Assembly: GCA_002424645.1 (NCBI GenBank)
Contig: DIKU01000056.1
Span: 3,180 to 33,827 of the forward strand
From: Pelobacter sp. UBA5610
GTDB taxonomy: Bacteria; Desulfobacterota; Desulfuromonadia; Desulfuromonadales; Syntrophotaleaceae
Length of the DNA stretch: 30,648 nucleotides
Direction of reading: 5' to 3'
Part shown: piece after piece, positions 1 to 7,488 of the stretch
Position numbering within the stretch: the first letter of the stretch is position 1
Layout of the letters: the number at the start of each line of letters is the position of its first letter
Program-made: the position numbers and the translations under genes
The notes under the pieces: model-generated
Databases searched by the model: none
What the model saw: only the letters and a program-made list of their open reading frames with translations
Told to the model about the DNA's origin: nothing

Positions 1-449
1 TCCTGCTTCATCAGCGCCGTAGCGATCTCCTGGTTGGTCTTGCCCTTCCAGTAGGGAAAAACATCTTTGCGCAGGGTGTTTTTGACATCTTCGCTGATCA
101 GGAAGACGTCGGCCGTGCGTTTGGCAAGACGATCAAGCTCGGCTTCCAGCCACTCGCAGGAAAACTCGGGATAAACGGGTGCGGAACGGGGCATGCTGCA
201 CTGGTTGCCGACAATGAGTTCATCATCTTCGATGTAAATCGACATCCCCATGAGGATTTTTTCCAACGCTTTGGCGCGCCGGGTGGTCATGGGCAGACCT
301 TCGGTCTCCTTGTAGGATTCGGTGATGAGTTTGGCACGTTCGGCACAGATTTCCGGAGTGGTGGCCAGGAATCTCGCCTTGATTTTCTCCACGCGTTCAG
401 TGGGTCCCTGAGTAGCGACGACGGGGTCAACTTTTACCTTTGTAGACAT
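1..449 (-). CDS. Glycyl radical enzyme (PFL2/diol-dehydratase-like), N-terminal part, runs off the left edge
   Basis: The visible 149 residues begin MSTKVKVDP and contain the conserved N-terminal block of the pyruvate formate-lyase-like glycyl radical enzymes: PEICAERAKLITESYKETEG, then RRAKALEKIL, then YIEDDELIVGNQ and the late segment FPYWKGKT. Family members make or break C-C, C-O, C-N or C-S bonds (glycerol/propanediol dehydratase, choline TMA-lyase, isethionate sulfite-lyase, hydroxyproline dehydratase). They need a radical SAM activase and strict anoxia. The active-site Cys and C-terminal Gly loop that set substrate specificity lie outside the window, so the substrate is not assigned. 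The ATG is preceded by a perfect AAGGAGG (454-460 on the plus strand). It follows the membrane-protein gene by 130 bp on the same strand. The divergent PocR kinase suggests a diol- or alcohol-type substrate, but that is inference. Confidence 0.85.
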   Translation of the reverse strand, partial: MSTKVKVDPVVATQGPTERVEKIKARFLATTPEICAERAKLITESYKETEGLPMTTRRAKALEKILMGMSIYIEDDELIVGNQCSMPRSAPVYPEFSCEWLEAELDRLAKRTADVFLISEDVKNTLRKDVFPYWKGKTNQEIATALMKQ

Positions 450-486
450 GTTTCCTCCTTTTGAGGGTTTTTGAGATGTCTTTTTT

Positions 487-516
487 ATCCGGCAGGCACA
501 ACGCACTCTGCCGGAT
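487..516 (-). promoter_or_regulatory. Intercistronic hairpin upstream of the glycyl radical enzyme
   Basis: ATCCGGCAG (487-495) and CTGCCGGAT (508-516) form a perfect 9-bp inverted repeat with a 12-nt loop. It lies between the membrane-protein stop and the enzyme's ribosome-binding site. In the direction of transcription it is followed by an A-run, not a T-run, so it is not a normal intrinsic terminator. A role in mRNA processing or stability, giving the enzyme more transcript than the membrane protein, is a reasonable guess. Confidence 0.5.
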
Positions 517-579
517 ACTTTGTATGTGCTGCAAAAATCGGATAATCGGTTTAGCGGCTTCCCGCAGGGTATTTCCGAG

Positions 580-1545
580 TTACTTGATAAAGCCGTGTGC
601 CAGGTTGAGGATCAGGGTGCCGACTGCAATGGCGCCGGCCGGCGGATCGATATGGGTAGACCCGTGATTCCATATCATGCGGGCTACCAGTTCCTGCAGC
701 AGGCCGGCCAGGACGCCGACAATGGCCGCTAACATCAGGGAGTTGAACAGCAGGAAGGCAAGGGCGCTGAGAATGGCCTGACAGTGCCAGACGGGTAACT
801 TCTGGATTTCGCCGGTACCCAACTGCAGACCGATCAGGCTGATGGCGGCAATGCCCCAGGCAAAAATCAGGGGTACGACGAAAGCGCCGGTAGCCGAGAC
901 GGTGCCTTGAACAACCATGGGGTCAAGCACGTTTTTGGTGCCCATGGCCATAGCGGCCGACAACAGGCCGACGCCAAAGCTGAACACGATAAGACGGGCA
1001 GGTTGTGCCATCCAGGGCACCCAGGACAATGCTCCATCGTTGGTCCCAAGGAATCCATGGTCGCGAATCGATGCGCCATTACCCCAGGGCATTTCTTTCA
1101 AGAACAGCAGGCGCGCAACGCTCTGGGTGATGACGACTGTAAGTGCGATGCAGTCCGCCATGTTCACAAACGGAATTTTGACCAGAAGTTGCAGCAGTAC
1201 ATGACCAAATACCGCGAATACCCCTCCGACCAGCAGTACATCCCAGGAGGTACCGATAAGCGGTGAAAGGATGTCTTTGCCGCTGCCGCTTGGCAGGTTC
1301 TTTTTGATACCGGCAGCGTAGGCTACCGCCGCCACTCCTGCTACAAAGCCGCCGGTGTGAGGTCCAAAAAGAGGACCCAGACCGACCTGCATGAGCAGGA
1401 ACTCTGAACCACCGTTAAAGATTACGAAGCAGCCGGCCAAAACGATCAGGCCGCAAATGCTGAAAGAAAACAGTCCGCCGAGAGCGGCGCCGACGATACC
1501 GCCACCAAAGCAAAGTAATAACGTGTCTAAAGACCAAGGAGCCAT
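580..1545 (-). CDS. Predicted multi-pass integral membrane protein, possible permease for the glycyl radical enzyme substrate
   Basis: This 321-residue protein is very hydrophobic and rich in Gly and Ala. I read eight or nine membrane segments, roughly at residues 8-25, 26-44, 60-80, 100-120, 130-150, 184-204, 214-243, 255-285 and 300-318. Two short polar motifs stand out: GPHTGGF near residue 61 and HIDPPAGAIAVG near the C-terminus. The second faintly resembles the HPPAGA motif of HPP-family membrane proteins. I do not recognise the family with certainty. It is the promoter-proximal gene of the operon ending in the glycyl radical enzyme, so a transporter for that enzyme's substrate or product is the simplest guess. 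The ATG at 1545 has a purine-rich AGGAAAGGG upstream. No signal peptide beyond the first membrane helix and no catalytic motif are seen. Confidence 0.7.
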   Translation of the reverse strand: MAPWSLDTLLLCFGGGIVGAALGGLFSFSICGLIVLAGCFVIFNGGSEFLLMQVGLGPLFGPHTGGFVAGVAAVAYAAGIKKNLPSGSGKDILSPLIGTSWDVLLVGGVFAVFGHVLLQLLVKIPFVNMADCIALTVVITQSVARLLFLKEMPWGNGASIRDHGFLGTNDGALSWVPWMAQPARLIVFSFGVGLLSAAMAMGTKNVLDPMVVQGTVSATGAFVVPLIFAWGIAAISLIGLQLGTGEIQKLPVWHCQAILSALAFLLFNSLMLAAIVGVLAGLLQELVARMIWNHGSTHIDPPAGAIAVGTLILNLAHGFIK

Positions 1546-1937
1546 GGTTTTTCCCTTTCCTGAATGCCCTTAAATGTGATACGAACGTAGCGAATTAAAT
1601 AAAAGAGATCGGTTGACGTACGTCTTTCCTTGCAAATTCTGACATCGGGTCGTTTCTTTTTGCGCGCACCTTATTTGTATGTTAGGGGGGACTGAATAAC
1701 AATCGCTACAAGATGCTATATTTGTCCCCCGTAATAGTGATCTTCTACATCACCCCCGCGAGTCGTCACCAGTAAGTCCCCCTTTTTGTCCCCCAATGTA
1801 GTGAAAATTAGTGTCACCCTTTGCTGTAAACGATATTTTACTTTGGCAGGACTCAGGCCTCATGCTATCTATATCTAATGGGAAAGCATCTGATTGGCAG
1901 GGTGTTGCAGTGACAGTCGGCGATCGAAGGAGTTGGA
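1546..1937. other. Divergent intergenic region between the membrane protein/enzyme operon and the PocR kinase
   Basis: This 392-bp spacer contains no convincing gene. It holds four GGGGGAC/GTCCCCC motifs (annotated separately), a perfect 10-bp palindrome GACGTACGTC at 1615-1624, and a GTAAA-N6-TTTAC inverted repeat near 1826-1841. Promoters for both divergent operons must lie here, but I could not fix a clear -10/-35 pair for either. The arrangement is typical of a regulator and its target sharing one control region. Confidence 0.6.
1686..1794. repeat. Four GGGGGAC/GTCCCCC motifs, candidate response-regulator operators
   Basis: GGGGGAC occurs at 1686-1692. Its reverse complement GTCCCCC occurs at 1724-1730, 1776-1782 and 1788-1794. 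The last two are 12 bp apart, start to start, both with a T-rich flank. A C-rich CACCCCC at 1751-1757 is a partial fifth copy. Four exact 7-mers in about 110 bp, all in a divergent control region next to a LuxR-type regulator gene, suggest binding sites for that regulator. Nothing in the sequence proves which protein binds. Confidence 0.5.
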
Positions 1938-3605
1938 ATGGCGTGTCAGCAGATACAAATCCTTGATTTGATCGAAAAGCAAGTCCTGGAGGAGATCGTC
2001 CGGGATTTTACCAAGGCGACCCGCGTGGCTTCGGTGCTGGTCGATCTTAGCGGGCAGCCGATCACCCGTGAGCACAATTTTTCCCGGCTGTGCAAGGATT
2101 ACTGCCGGTCCACCCCGGAAGGGCGTGCAAAGTGCTACGCCAGTGATAAATTCGGCGGTGAAGAGGCCAGGAAAATAGGTAAGCCATTTATCTATAAGTG
2201 CATGAATGCCGGGCTCATGGATAGCGCCACCCCGATTATTGTCGAGGGCTATCATGTCGCAACCCTGGTGATGGGGCAGGTGTTGACAAAGCCTTTATCC
2301 GTTGAGGAAGCGATTGACGCGGCCCGGAGAATCGGGGTCGAGGATGTTGCAGGATATCTCAGGGCATTGCATGAAGTGCCGGTGATGAGTTATCAGAGAT
2401 TGCAGTCAGCGGTAAACCTCATGTGCACCATCGCCAAAACCATCAGTTCATTGGCTATTCAAAAATATCTGTCACAAAAGGCCTATCAGAAAAACCTGCA
2501 CAACATCATCAACAGCGTTTCCGAGGCCATCATTTCAACCGATATCGATGGCATTGTTACGCTAATCAACAAAGCAACGGTCAAAATGTTCGGCCGTGAA
2601 CCTTCCTCAATAGTCGGGCAACCACTTTTTAATCTTTTTGCCAAGCCGGAAGCTTTCAAGGAGTATCTGGTCGGTAAAAATAATCAGGAAATTATTGACA
2701 CTCTGCCGGTATTTGAAGTGTTGAAACCCGATGGGCAGATTTTTTACGCGCATGCCTCCTTTCAGGAAATCTTTCTCACCAAACGGGAAGCCATGGGCTA
2801 CGTGACCGTATTGCGGGATGTGACCCAGGAAAAAAAGGTAGAGAAAATGAAGGAGGACCTGATCGGCATGTTGACTCATGATATGGGCAATCCGATTCTG
2901 TCCATCCAGAGGGTGCTGGAGTTGATGCTTGACGGCCATCTCGGATCCCTCAACGACAGGGGTGGTGATCTCGTGTCCCTGGCGTTAAACTCGACCCACA
3001 AACTGTCCGGCATGGTTTCGAACTTTCTCGATATTTTTCTGGATGAATGCACGGGCGTCAATCTATGTCAGGTGCCGGGAGATATGGATTCCACGCTTGC
3101 CGAAAGCATCAGGTATGTCGGCTTTTCAGCCGATGACAAGAAAATCAGCATAACTTTCCAGCCCGGTCGCGCCGGAGTGCGGATGTTGGCGGATTGGAGC
3201 CGCTTTCAGCGTACCTGTGTCAATCTTCTCGAAAACGCCATTCGTTTCAGCCCTCATCAGGGCGAAATTTTTGTGGAGGCCGAGCAGATTTGTGATCCGA
3301 AATATGGCGATTGTATCCTTGTGACCATTTCTGATCAGGGGCAAGGTATCGACAAGGAAAAACAGTCTCTCATTTTTCAGAAGTTTTATACGACGAGCGT
3401 ACAGCGTGGCAACGAACGTCGTGGTGTGGGCCTGGGCCTCACATTCAGCAAAATGGTTGTCGAAGCTCACGGCGGCGAGATATGGGTGGAATCACCCTAT
3501 GTTGATGACTCCGGGGCTGAGGTAACGGGTGGCCGCTTTCGCTTTCGCATTCCTGTTACAAGCGGTCAGGAACATAGCGTGCCAAGGGGGACTGACCATG
3601 AATGA
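1938..3605 (+). CDS. PocR-PAS sensor histidine kinase
   Basis: This 555-residue protein has no membrane segment and should be cytoplasmic. Residues about 10-170 form a PocR sensory domain, with cysteines at 52, 56, 66 and 88. PocR domains occur in propanediol and related catabolic regulators and are thought to sense small alcohols or diols. A PAS domain follows at about 185-300 (SVSEAIISTDIDGIVTLINK). The kinase core has H-box MLTHDMGNPI (His314), N-box NLLENAIRFSP (Asn433), G1 SDQGQGID and G2 GVGLGL. The ATG follows AAGGAG at 1926-1931. The stop overlaps the next gene by 8 bp (ATGAATGA), so kinase and regulator are translationally coupled. It is divergent from the glycyl radical enzyme operon, which it probably controls. 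The ligand is unknown. Confidence 0.9.
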   Translation: MACQQIQILDLIEKQVLEEIVRDFTKATRVASVLVDLSGQPITREHNFSRLCKDYCRSTPEGRAKCYASDKFGGEEARKIGKPFIYKCMNAGLMDSATPIIVEGYHVATLVMGQVLTKPLSVEEAIDAARRIGVEDVAGYLRALHEVPVMSYQRLQSAVNLMCTIAKTISSLAIQKYLSQKAYQKNLHNIINSVSEAIISTDIDGIVTLINKATVKMFGREPSSIVGQPLFNLFAKPEAFKEYLVGKNNQEIIDTLPVFEVLKPDGQIFYAHASFQEIFLTKREAMGYVTVLRDVTQEKKVEKMKEDLIGMLTHDMGNPILSIQRVLELMLDGHLGSLNDRGGDLVSLALNSTHKLSGMVSNFLDIFLDECTGVNLCQVPGDMDSTLAESIRYVGFSADDKKISITFQPGRAGVRMLADWSRFQRTCVNLLENAIRFSPHQGEIFVEAEQICDPKYGDCILVTISDQGQGIDKEKQSLIFQKFYTTSVQRGNERRGVGLGLTFSKMVVEAHGGEIWVESPYVDDSGAEVTGGRFRFRIPVTSGQEHSVPRGTDHE

Positions 3606-4248
3606 AGCGCGACCCATAACGGTGTTTATCGCTGATGATCATCCCATCCTGCGTATCGGTTTGAGCATGTATCTCGAATCGAAACAACACATCAAGATCG
3701 TTGGTGAAGCCGATAACGGCTTTGATGCGGTCAATGCCATCAATGACAATCCGCCGGATGTTGTGCTCATGGATGTTGATATGCCGGGATTGTCGGGCAT
3801 AGAGGCCATCCGTGTCCTGCGCAAGACGCTGCCGGACCTGAAGATCATCGTCTTGTCGACGTATACCAAAAAGGAATACGTGCAGGAGGCCATGCTCGAA
3901 GGAGCCAACGGTTATGTGGCTAAAAATACCAAAATTGATGAACTGATAAAGATTATTGAGGATTTTGCCGGGGGAAGAGAATGTCACTCACCCTACCTTT
4001 TGAATCTTGCGATCAAGTGGCGCCAAATGCAGGATGAGGACGGCGACGGGGGCGACCATAACCTGACCAAGACCGAAATCCGTGTTTTGAAAAATATCGC
4101 CCAGGGAAAAACCAACAGCGAAATAGCTCAGATTAATTTTGTAAGCATCGAAACCATCAAGACGCATGTTCAGAGGATTTTTAAAAAACTGGAAGTCAAC
4201 AATCGCATGGAGGCCGTGGCTGTTGCCCGTAAAAAGCATATTCTATGA
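3598..4248 (+). CDS. NarL/FixJ-family (LuxR-type HTH) response regulator
   Basis: The 216-residue product starts at ATG 3598 (MNEARPITVFIADDHPIL), 7 nt after a GGGGG run; an upstream in-frame extension from 3529 lies inside the kinase gene and is not needed. The receiver domain has the acidic pair in IADDHP, phosphoacceptor Asp59 (VVLMDVDMPG), a Ser/Thr at LST and Lys109 (VAKN). The C-terminal part is a LuxR-type helix-turn-helix: LTKTEIRVLKNIAQGKTNSE followed by IKTHVQRIFKKLEV. It is the obvious partner of the overlapping PocR kinase. Likely targets are its own operon and the divergent membrane protein/glycyl radical enzyme operon, through the GGGGGAC motifs. Confidence 0.93.
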   Translation: MNEARPITVFIADDHPILRIGLSMYLESKQHIKIVGEADNGFDAVNAINDNPPDVVLMDVDMPGLSGIEAIRVLRKTLPDLKIIVLSTYTKKEYVQEAMLEGANGYVAKNTKIDELIKIIEDFAGGRECHSPYLLNLAIKWRQMQDEDGDGGDHNLTKTEIRVLKNIAQGKTNSEIAQINFVSIETIKTHVQRIFKKLEVNNRMEAVAVARKKHIL

Positions 4249-5055
4249 CGGTATTCGGGAACAATAGGTGCGCCTGCTGATCTCCGCAATCTTTTTGACT
4301 TTTAGTATCCCATTCTGCTTGTCCCGCCCCAAATCGTTTTTATAATTGGTTTTGCCTTAAGCTTTTGGTTCTCACGTTGCCCTTTTCAAACCGCGCAGTC
4401 CTGAGGCCTGCCTCCCTCCTGTAAGATAACAAAGGTTTTGAATTGCTGAAATCCACATGAATTCTTGAGTTGTTTATTTATTCTTAAAAACAGCCATATA
4501 CGTATGAAAGCTCAAAACAGGTTTAACTTATTGTTGATATGTCTGCGCCGGTTGCATCCTTTGATACGATAACGCTACTCTTAGAGCGCTTGCGTTTCAG
4601 GGATGGTTGATATTGTTTTTTCTCCTACTTTTTCCGGGACAGGCAGGTTTTCTTGAGGGGGGTAGGGGCGTGAGTCCGCGGAAAACTTTCGGGGATGCAA
4701 GATGGCGTGCAGGCATCTTGCAATATGTTCCGGCGATCGTCACTTGCTGAGGGCGTTTTCTGTTGAGAACGGAAGCCAAATGATCATGCTGTGAATGCGT
4801 GTTTTGGAGTATGATTATGGGAAAAAATTTTATCAAGATTTGTTTATCTAGATAGTTCATATTTGAATAAAAGGTGATTGGAATGACATGCATGGCTTGA
4901 CGCGTAACATCATAAAAAAGGCATGTGATTTAAAATAATTAGACAAATTTTTAAAAAATGTGAATCGATAAGGAAAATTACTTACTATGAGGTTATTTGA
5001 CATAGGTGTTTAAATGTAATACCTTAATGCTAATTATTATATAGAAGGGAGAAAG
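4249..5055. other. 807-bp gene-free, AT-rich region
   Basis: No open frame here has a plausible ribosome-binding site and protein-like composition. The right half is strongly AT-rich. A perfect inverted repeat TGCAAGATG/CATCTTGCA lies at 4696-4704/4714-4722 in a G-rich island (about 4650-4790). No known riboswitch core was recognised. The far right end holds the candidate promoter of the aminomutase gene and a same-frame mini-ORF of eight codons (4987-5013) that stops before it. The long spacer could hold a small RNA or osmotic-response control sites, but neither is shown. Confidence 0.5.
4997..5025 (+). promoter_or_regulatory. Candidate sigma-70 promoter of the ablA-ablB operon
   Basis: A perfect -35 TTGACA lies at 4997-5002. 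A 17-bp spacer leads to a weak -10, TACCTT, at 5020-5025. Transcription would begin near 5032, giving a leader of about 25 nt with the ribosome-binding site GAAGGGAG at 5044-5051. The good -35 and poor -10 suggest that an activator or an alternative condition is needed. Confidence 0.35.
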
Positions 5056-6369
5056 ATAATTCTTTTAAAAGTTGAGAGAAAAATTGCTGAAAAAATTGGT
5101 TTTGAAGACACGTTTTTCAAAAATTGGGAGGATTGGCGATGGCATGTTAAGCATGCGATCAAGGATGTTGAAACGTTTGAACGTATTGCAGGTATCGAGT
5201 TTGATGAAGGATTTCGCAAGAATATTGCTTTGACGCTTGAAAAGTTCCCTCTTGCCATAACACCTTATTACCTGTCTCTTATCGATTTTTCCGATTATCA
5301 AAACGATCCCGTTTTTATTCAATCTTTCCCCGTACCCCAGGAGCTGGAAACGGATTCTCGCGAGATGGCGGATCCTCTGGCGGAAGACAAGGACAGTCCC
5401 GCTCCCGGGATTACCCACCGTTATCCTGATCGCGTTCTGTTTCACGTCAGCAATGTGTGCGCAATGTATTGTCGGCATTGCACTCGCAAACGTAAGGTCG
5501 GAGACCAGGATTCCATTCCGGGCAGGGAAGAAATCCAACAGGGTCTGGAATATATTGCCAGGACGCCCCAGATTCGTGACGTGCTGCTGTCCGGGGGAGA
5601 CCCCCTGATGTTGTCCGATGATCACCTCGACTGGATTCTTACCGAGTTGCGCCGTATCCCTCATGTTCAGGTCGTGCGTATCGGAACCCGTATGCCCGTG
5701 GTGCTTCCCTATCGGATTACCGATGATCTGGTTAATATGCTGCGCAAGCATCAGCCTTTGTGGATCAATACCCACTTCAATCATTCCCGCGAGCTTACTT
5801 CGTCTGCGCGAACTGCTTTGCGGAAGCTTGCTGATGCAGGGTTCCCCTTGGGCAATCAGACCGTGTTGCTGGCCGGAGTAAACGATTGTCCGCGTATTAT
5901 CAAGGAGTTGGTACATCGCCTGGTTGATAATCGGGTGCGCCCCTACTACCTGTACCAGTGCGATCTTTCCGAGGGTTTGGCCCATTTTCGGACGCCCATT
6001 GGTAAGGGCATCGAAATCATGGAAAACCTCATCGGCCATACCAGCGGTTTTGCCATTCCCACGTATGTGGTGGATGCTCCCGGCGGCGGCGGGAAGATCC
6101 CCCTTAACCCGAACTATTTGATTTCGTTGTCCACAAACAAAGTGGTACTGCGAAATTACGAAGGTGTCATTACCACGTATCAGGAGCCGCATAGCTACGA
6201 ACCGATTTTCTGCGACCGTCGCTGCAACGATTGCCATCTGCAGTTAAAACTCAAAGGGGCGGATGAATGTCAGGCGACCGGCATCGTCAAACTGCTGTCG
6301 GATCATGATGAAACCATCTCCCTGACGCCGGAGGATAATGACCGGATGGACAGGAGGAGTGATGATTGA
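5056..6369 (+). CDS. ablA: Lysine 2,3-aminomutase (radical SAM, PLP), likely non-canonical ATA/ATT start
   Basis: It converts L-lysine to L-beta-lysine, the first step to the osmolyte N-epsilon-acetyl-beta-lysine. The frame reads 437 residues from ATA 5056. The radical SAM cluster motif is CAMYCRHC (Cys135, 139, 142). The PLP lysine is Lys347 in DAPGGGGK, and Asp303 and Asp340 match the lysine-binding aspartates of the clostridial enzyme. C-terminal cysteines (CDRRCNDC) match its metal site. All these residues sit about ten positions later than in the clostridial protein, so the N-terminus must lie near 5056. The first ATG/GTG/TTG in frame is TTG 5230, which would remove 58 residues including conserved WEDWRWH. 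An in-frame stop at 5017 leaves only ATA 5056 or ATT 5059 behind GAAGGGAG. The gene overlaps ablB by 8 bp. Confidence 0.9.
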   Translation: MILLKVERKIAEKIGFEDTFFKNWEDWRWHVKHAIKDVETFERIAGIEFDEGFRKNIALTLEKFPLAITPYYLSLIDFSDYQNDPVFIQSFPVPQELETDSREMADPLAEDKDSPAPGITHRYPDRVLFHVSNVCAMYCRHCTRKRKVGDQDSIPGREEIQQGLEYIARTPQIRDVLLSGGDPLMLSDDHLDWILTELRRIPHVQVVRIGTRMPVVLPYRITDDLVNMLRKHQPLWINTHFNHSRELTSSARTALRKLADAGFPLGNQTVLLAGVNDCPRIIKELVHRLVDNRVRPYYLYQCDLSEGLAHFRTPIGKGIEIMENLIGHTSGFAIPTYVVDAPGGGGKIPLNPNYLISLSTNKVVLRNYEGVITTYQEPHSYEPIFCDRRCNDCHLQLKLKGADECQATGIVKLLSDHDETISLTPEDNDRMDRRSDD

Positions 6370-7195
6370 TCGCATGGAGCGCATAGGGCGTTCCCTGATC
6401 CAGCATGGTGATCACAGCGCGCGTATCTATCTTATGAAGATATCTTCGGAGGATTGTCCGCAAATCGTCGATGCGTTGGACGCTTTGGCTGACCGGGAGG
6501 GGTATTCCAAGATTTTTGCCAAGGTTCCCGTCAGTATCAGCCAGGAGTTTTTGGACAATGGTTACCGGGCCGAGGCGCGCGTTCCGCAACTGTTCCATGG
6601 CCGGGAGGAAGGGGTTCTTCTGGGTAAGTTCCTGCATTCCGCGCGTTCGGTTGAACGTGAGCCGAAGTTGGTTGAAGATGTGCTGGCGAAGGCGAGGGGG
6701 CAAGCGAATGACCGGATGCCTGTGCTGCCGCAAGGAGCTGTACTACGGCCATTGATTGAGGCCGATGTCGCCATGGCGGCGGCGGTGTACAAAGAGGTGT
6801 TCGCCAGCTACCCGTTTCCCATCCACGATCAAGGTTATCTGCTGGATACCATGCGCGATAATGTGCGCTACTTCGGTGTCTGGCACAAAGGTCGGTTGGC
6901 CGCTTTGGCCTCGGCTGAAATGGACAGGGGCGCAAAGCACGCCGAAATGACGGACTTTGCCACGCTGCCCTGCTTCCGGGGGATGGGGCTTGCCCGGATT
7001 CTGCTGGCAAGTATGGAGCGGGCGATTCATTCAGATGGTATCCGTACCGCATTTACCATCGCCAGAGCCTATTCGTATGGCATGAATATTACCTTCGCCC
7101 GTATGGGCTACAGGTTTGGCGGTACTCTGCGCAACAACACCCAGATTTGTGGGCGACAGGAAAGCATGAATGTCTGGTACAAGGCTCTTTCCTGA
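6362..7195 (+). CDS. ablB: Beta-lysine N6-acetyltransferase (GNAT)
   Basis: The 277-residue protein should acetylate the epsilon-amino group of beta-lysine with acetyl-CoA, giving the compatible solute N-epsilon-acetyl-beta-lysine. The C-terminal half is a GNAT domain: LRPLIEADVAMAAAVYKEVF (about residues 125-145), then TDFATLPCFRGMGLARILL, where the RGMGLA loop is the acetyl-CoA pyrophosphate site. The N-terminal 120 residues are the extension usual in AblB. ATG 6362 is chosen because GGAGGAG lies just upstream and the ATG overlaps the ablA stop (ATGATTGA), a coupling arrangement. An in-frame start at 6338 lies inside ablA and lacks a ribosome-binding site. Being directly after ablA makes the assignment firm. 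The operon implies adaptation to salinity or osmotic stress. Confidence 0.9.
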   Translation: MIDRMERIGRSLIQHGDHSARIYLMKISSEDCPQIVDALDALADREGYSKIFAKVPVSISQEFLDNGYRAEARVPQLFHGREEGVLLGKFLHSARSVEREPKLVEDVLAKARGQANDRMPVLPQGAVLRPLIEADVAMAAAVYKEVFASYPFPIHDQGYLLDTMRDNVRYFGVWHKGRLAALASAEMDRGAKHAEMTDFATLPCFRGMGLARILLASMERAIHSDGIRTAFTIARAYSYGMNITFARMGYRFGGTLRNNTQICGRQESMNVWYKALS

Positions 7196-7286
7196 GGTGG
7201 AAAGGGATCGCGCACTGAAGTCTTGTTCTGGGTGGCTGCTCGCAAACGGATAAAAAAATGCTGAATGGTGTCTTTTAGGTTGCAAA

Positions 7287-7292
7287 TATAAT
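7287..7292 (+). promoter_or_regulatory. Candidate -10 box of the tRNA-Pro/tRNA-Arg transcript
   Basis: A perfect TATAAT lies 28 bp before the tRNA-Pro gene. No good -35 hexamer is seen 16-18 bp upstream, so this is tentative. Confidence 0.3.
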
Positions 7293-7320
7293 CTTCGCAT
7301 GATAGAAGATTCGTTCTTGT

Positions 7321-7397
<77 letters not shown>

Positions 7398-7402
7398 TTT
7401 AA

Positions 7403-7479
7403 GCGCCAGTAGCTCAGCTGGATAGAGCATGTGACTTCTAATCACAGGGTCGAGGGTTCGAGTCCTTCCTGGCGCGCCA
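7403..7479 (+). tRNA. tRNA-Arg(TCT)
   Basis: The acceptor stem is GCGCCAG (7403-7409) with CTGGCGC (7469-7475), discriminator G and an encoded CCA. The anticodon stem TGTGA/TCACA encloses the loop CTTCTAA, giving anticodon TCT. The D arm contains AGCTCAGCTGGATAGAGC. It is cotranscribed with tRNA-Pro and followed by a terminator. Confidence 0.97.
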
Positions 7480-7488
7480 GAGGGTTTG

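Noticed and set aside
1843..1860. Second sigma-54-like site with GG-N10-GC
   Set aside because: Spacing fits, but the conserved TT before GC is missing and the rest is a poor match.
1893..1910. Sigma-54-like TTGGCAGGGTGTTGCA before the PocR kinase
   Set aside because: The GG and GC dinucleotides are 9 bp apart instead of 10, and the site is only about 30 bp from the start codon.
4597..4893. 98-codon minus-strand open frame in the long spacer
   Set aside because: Low-complexity composition, no ribosome-binding site, and it spans a hairpin in AT-rich sequence.
5065..6237. 390-codon minus-strand frame opposite the aminomutase
   Set aside because: It is a shadow of the real gene, with no motif of its own.
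5230..6369. Aminomutase starting at TTG 5230
   Set aside because: It would remove 58 residues that belong to the family's N-terminal domain, and there is no ribosome-binding site there.
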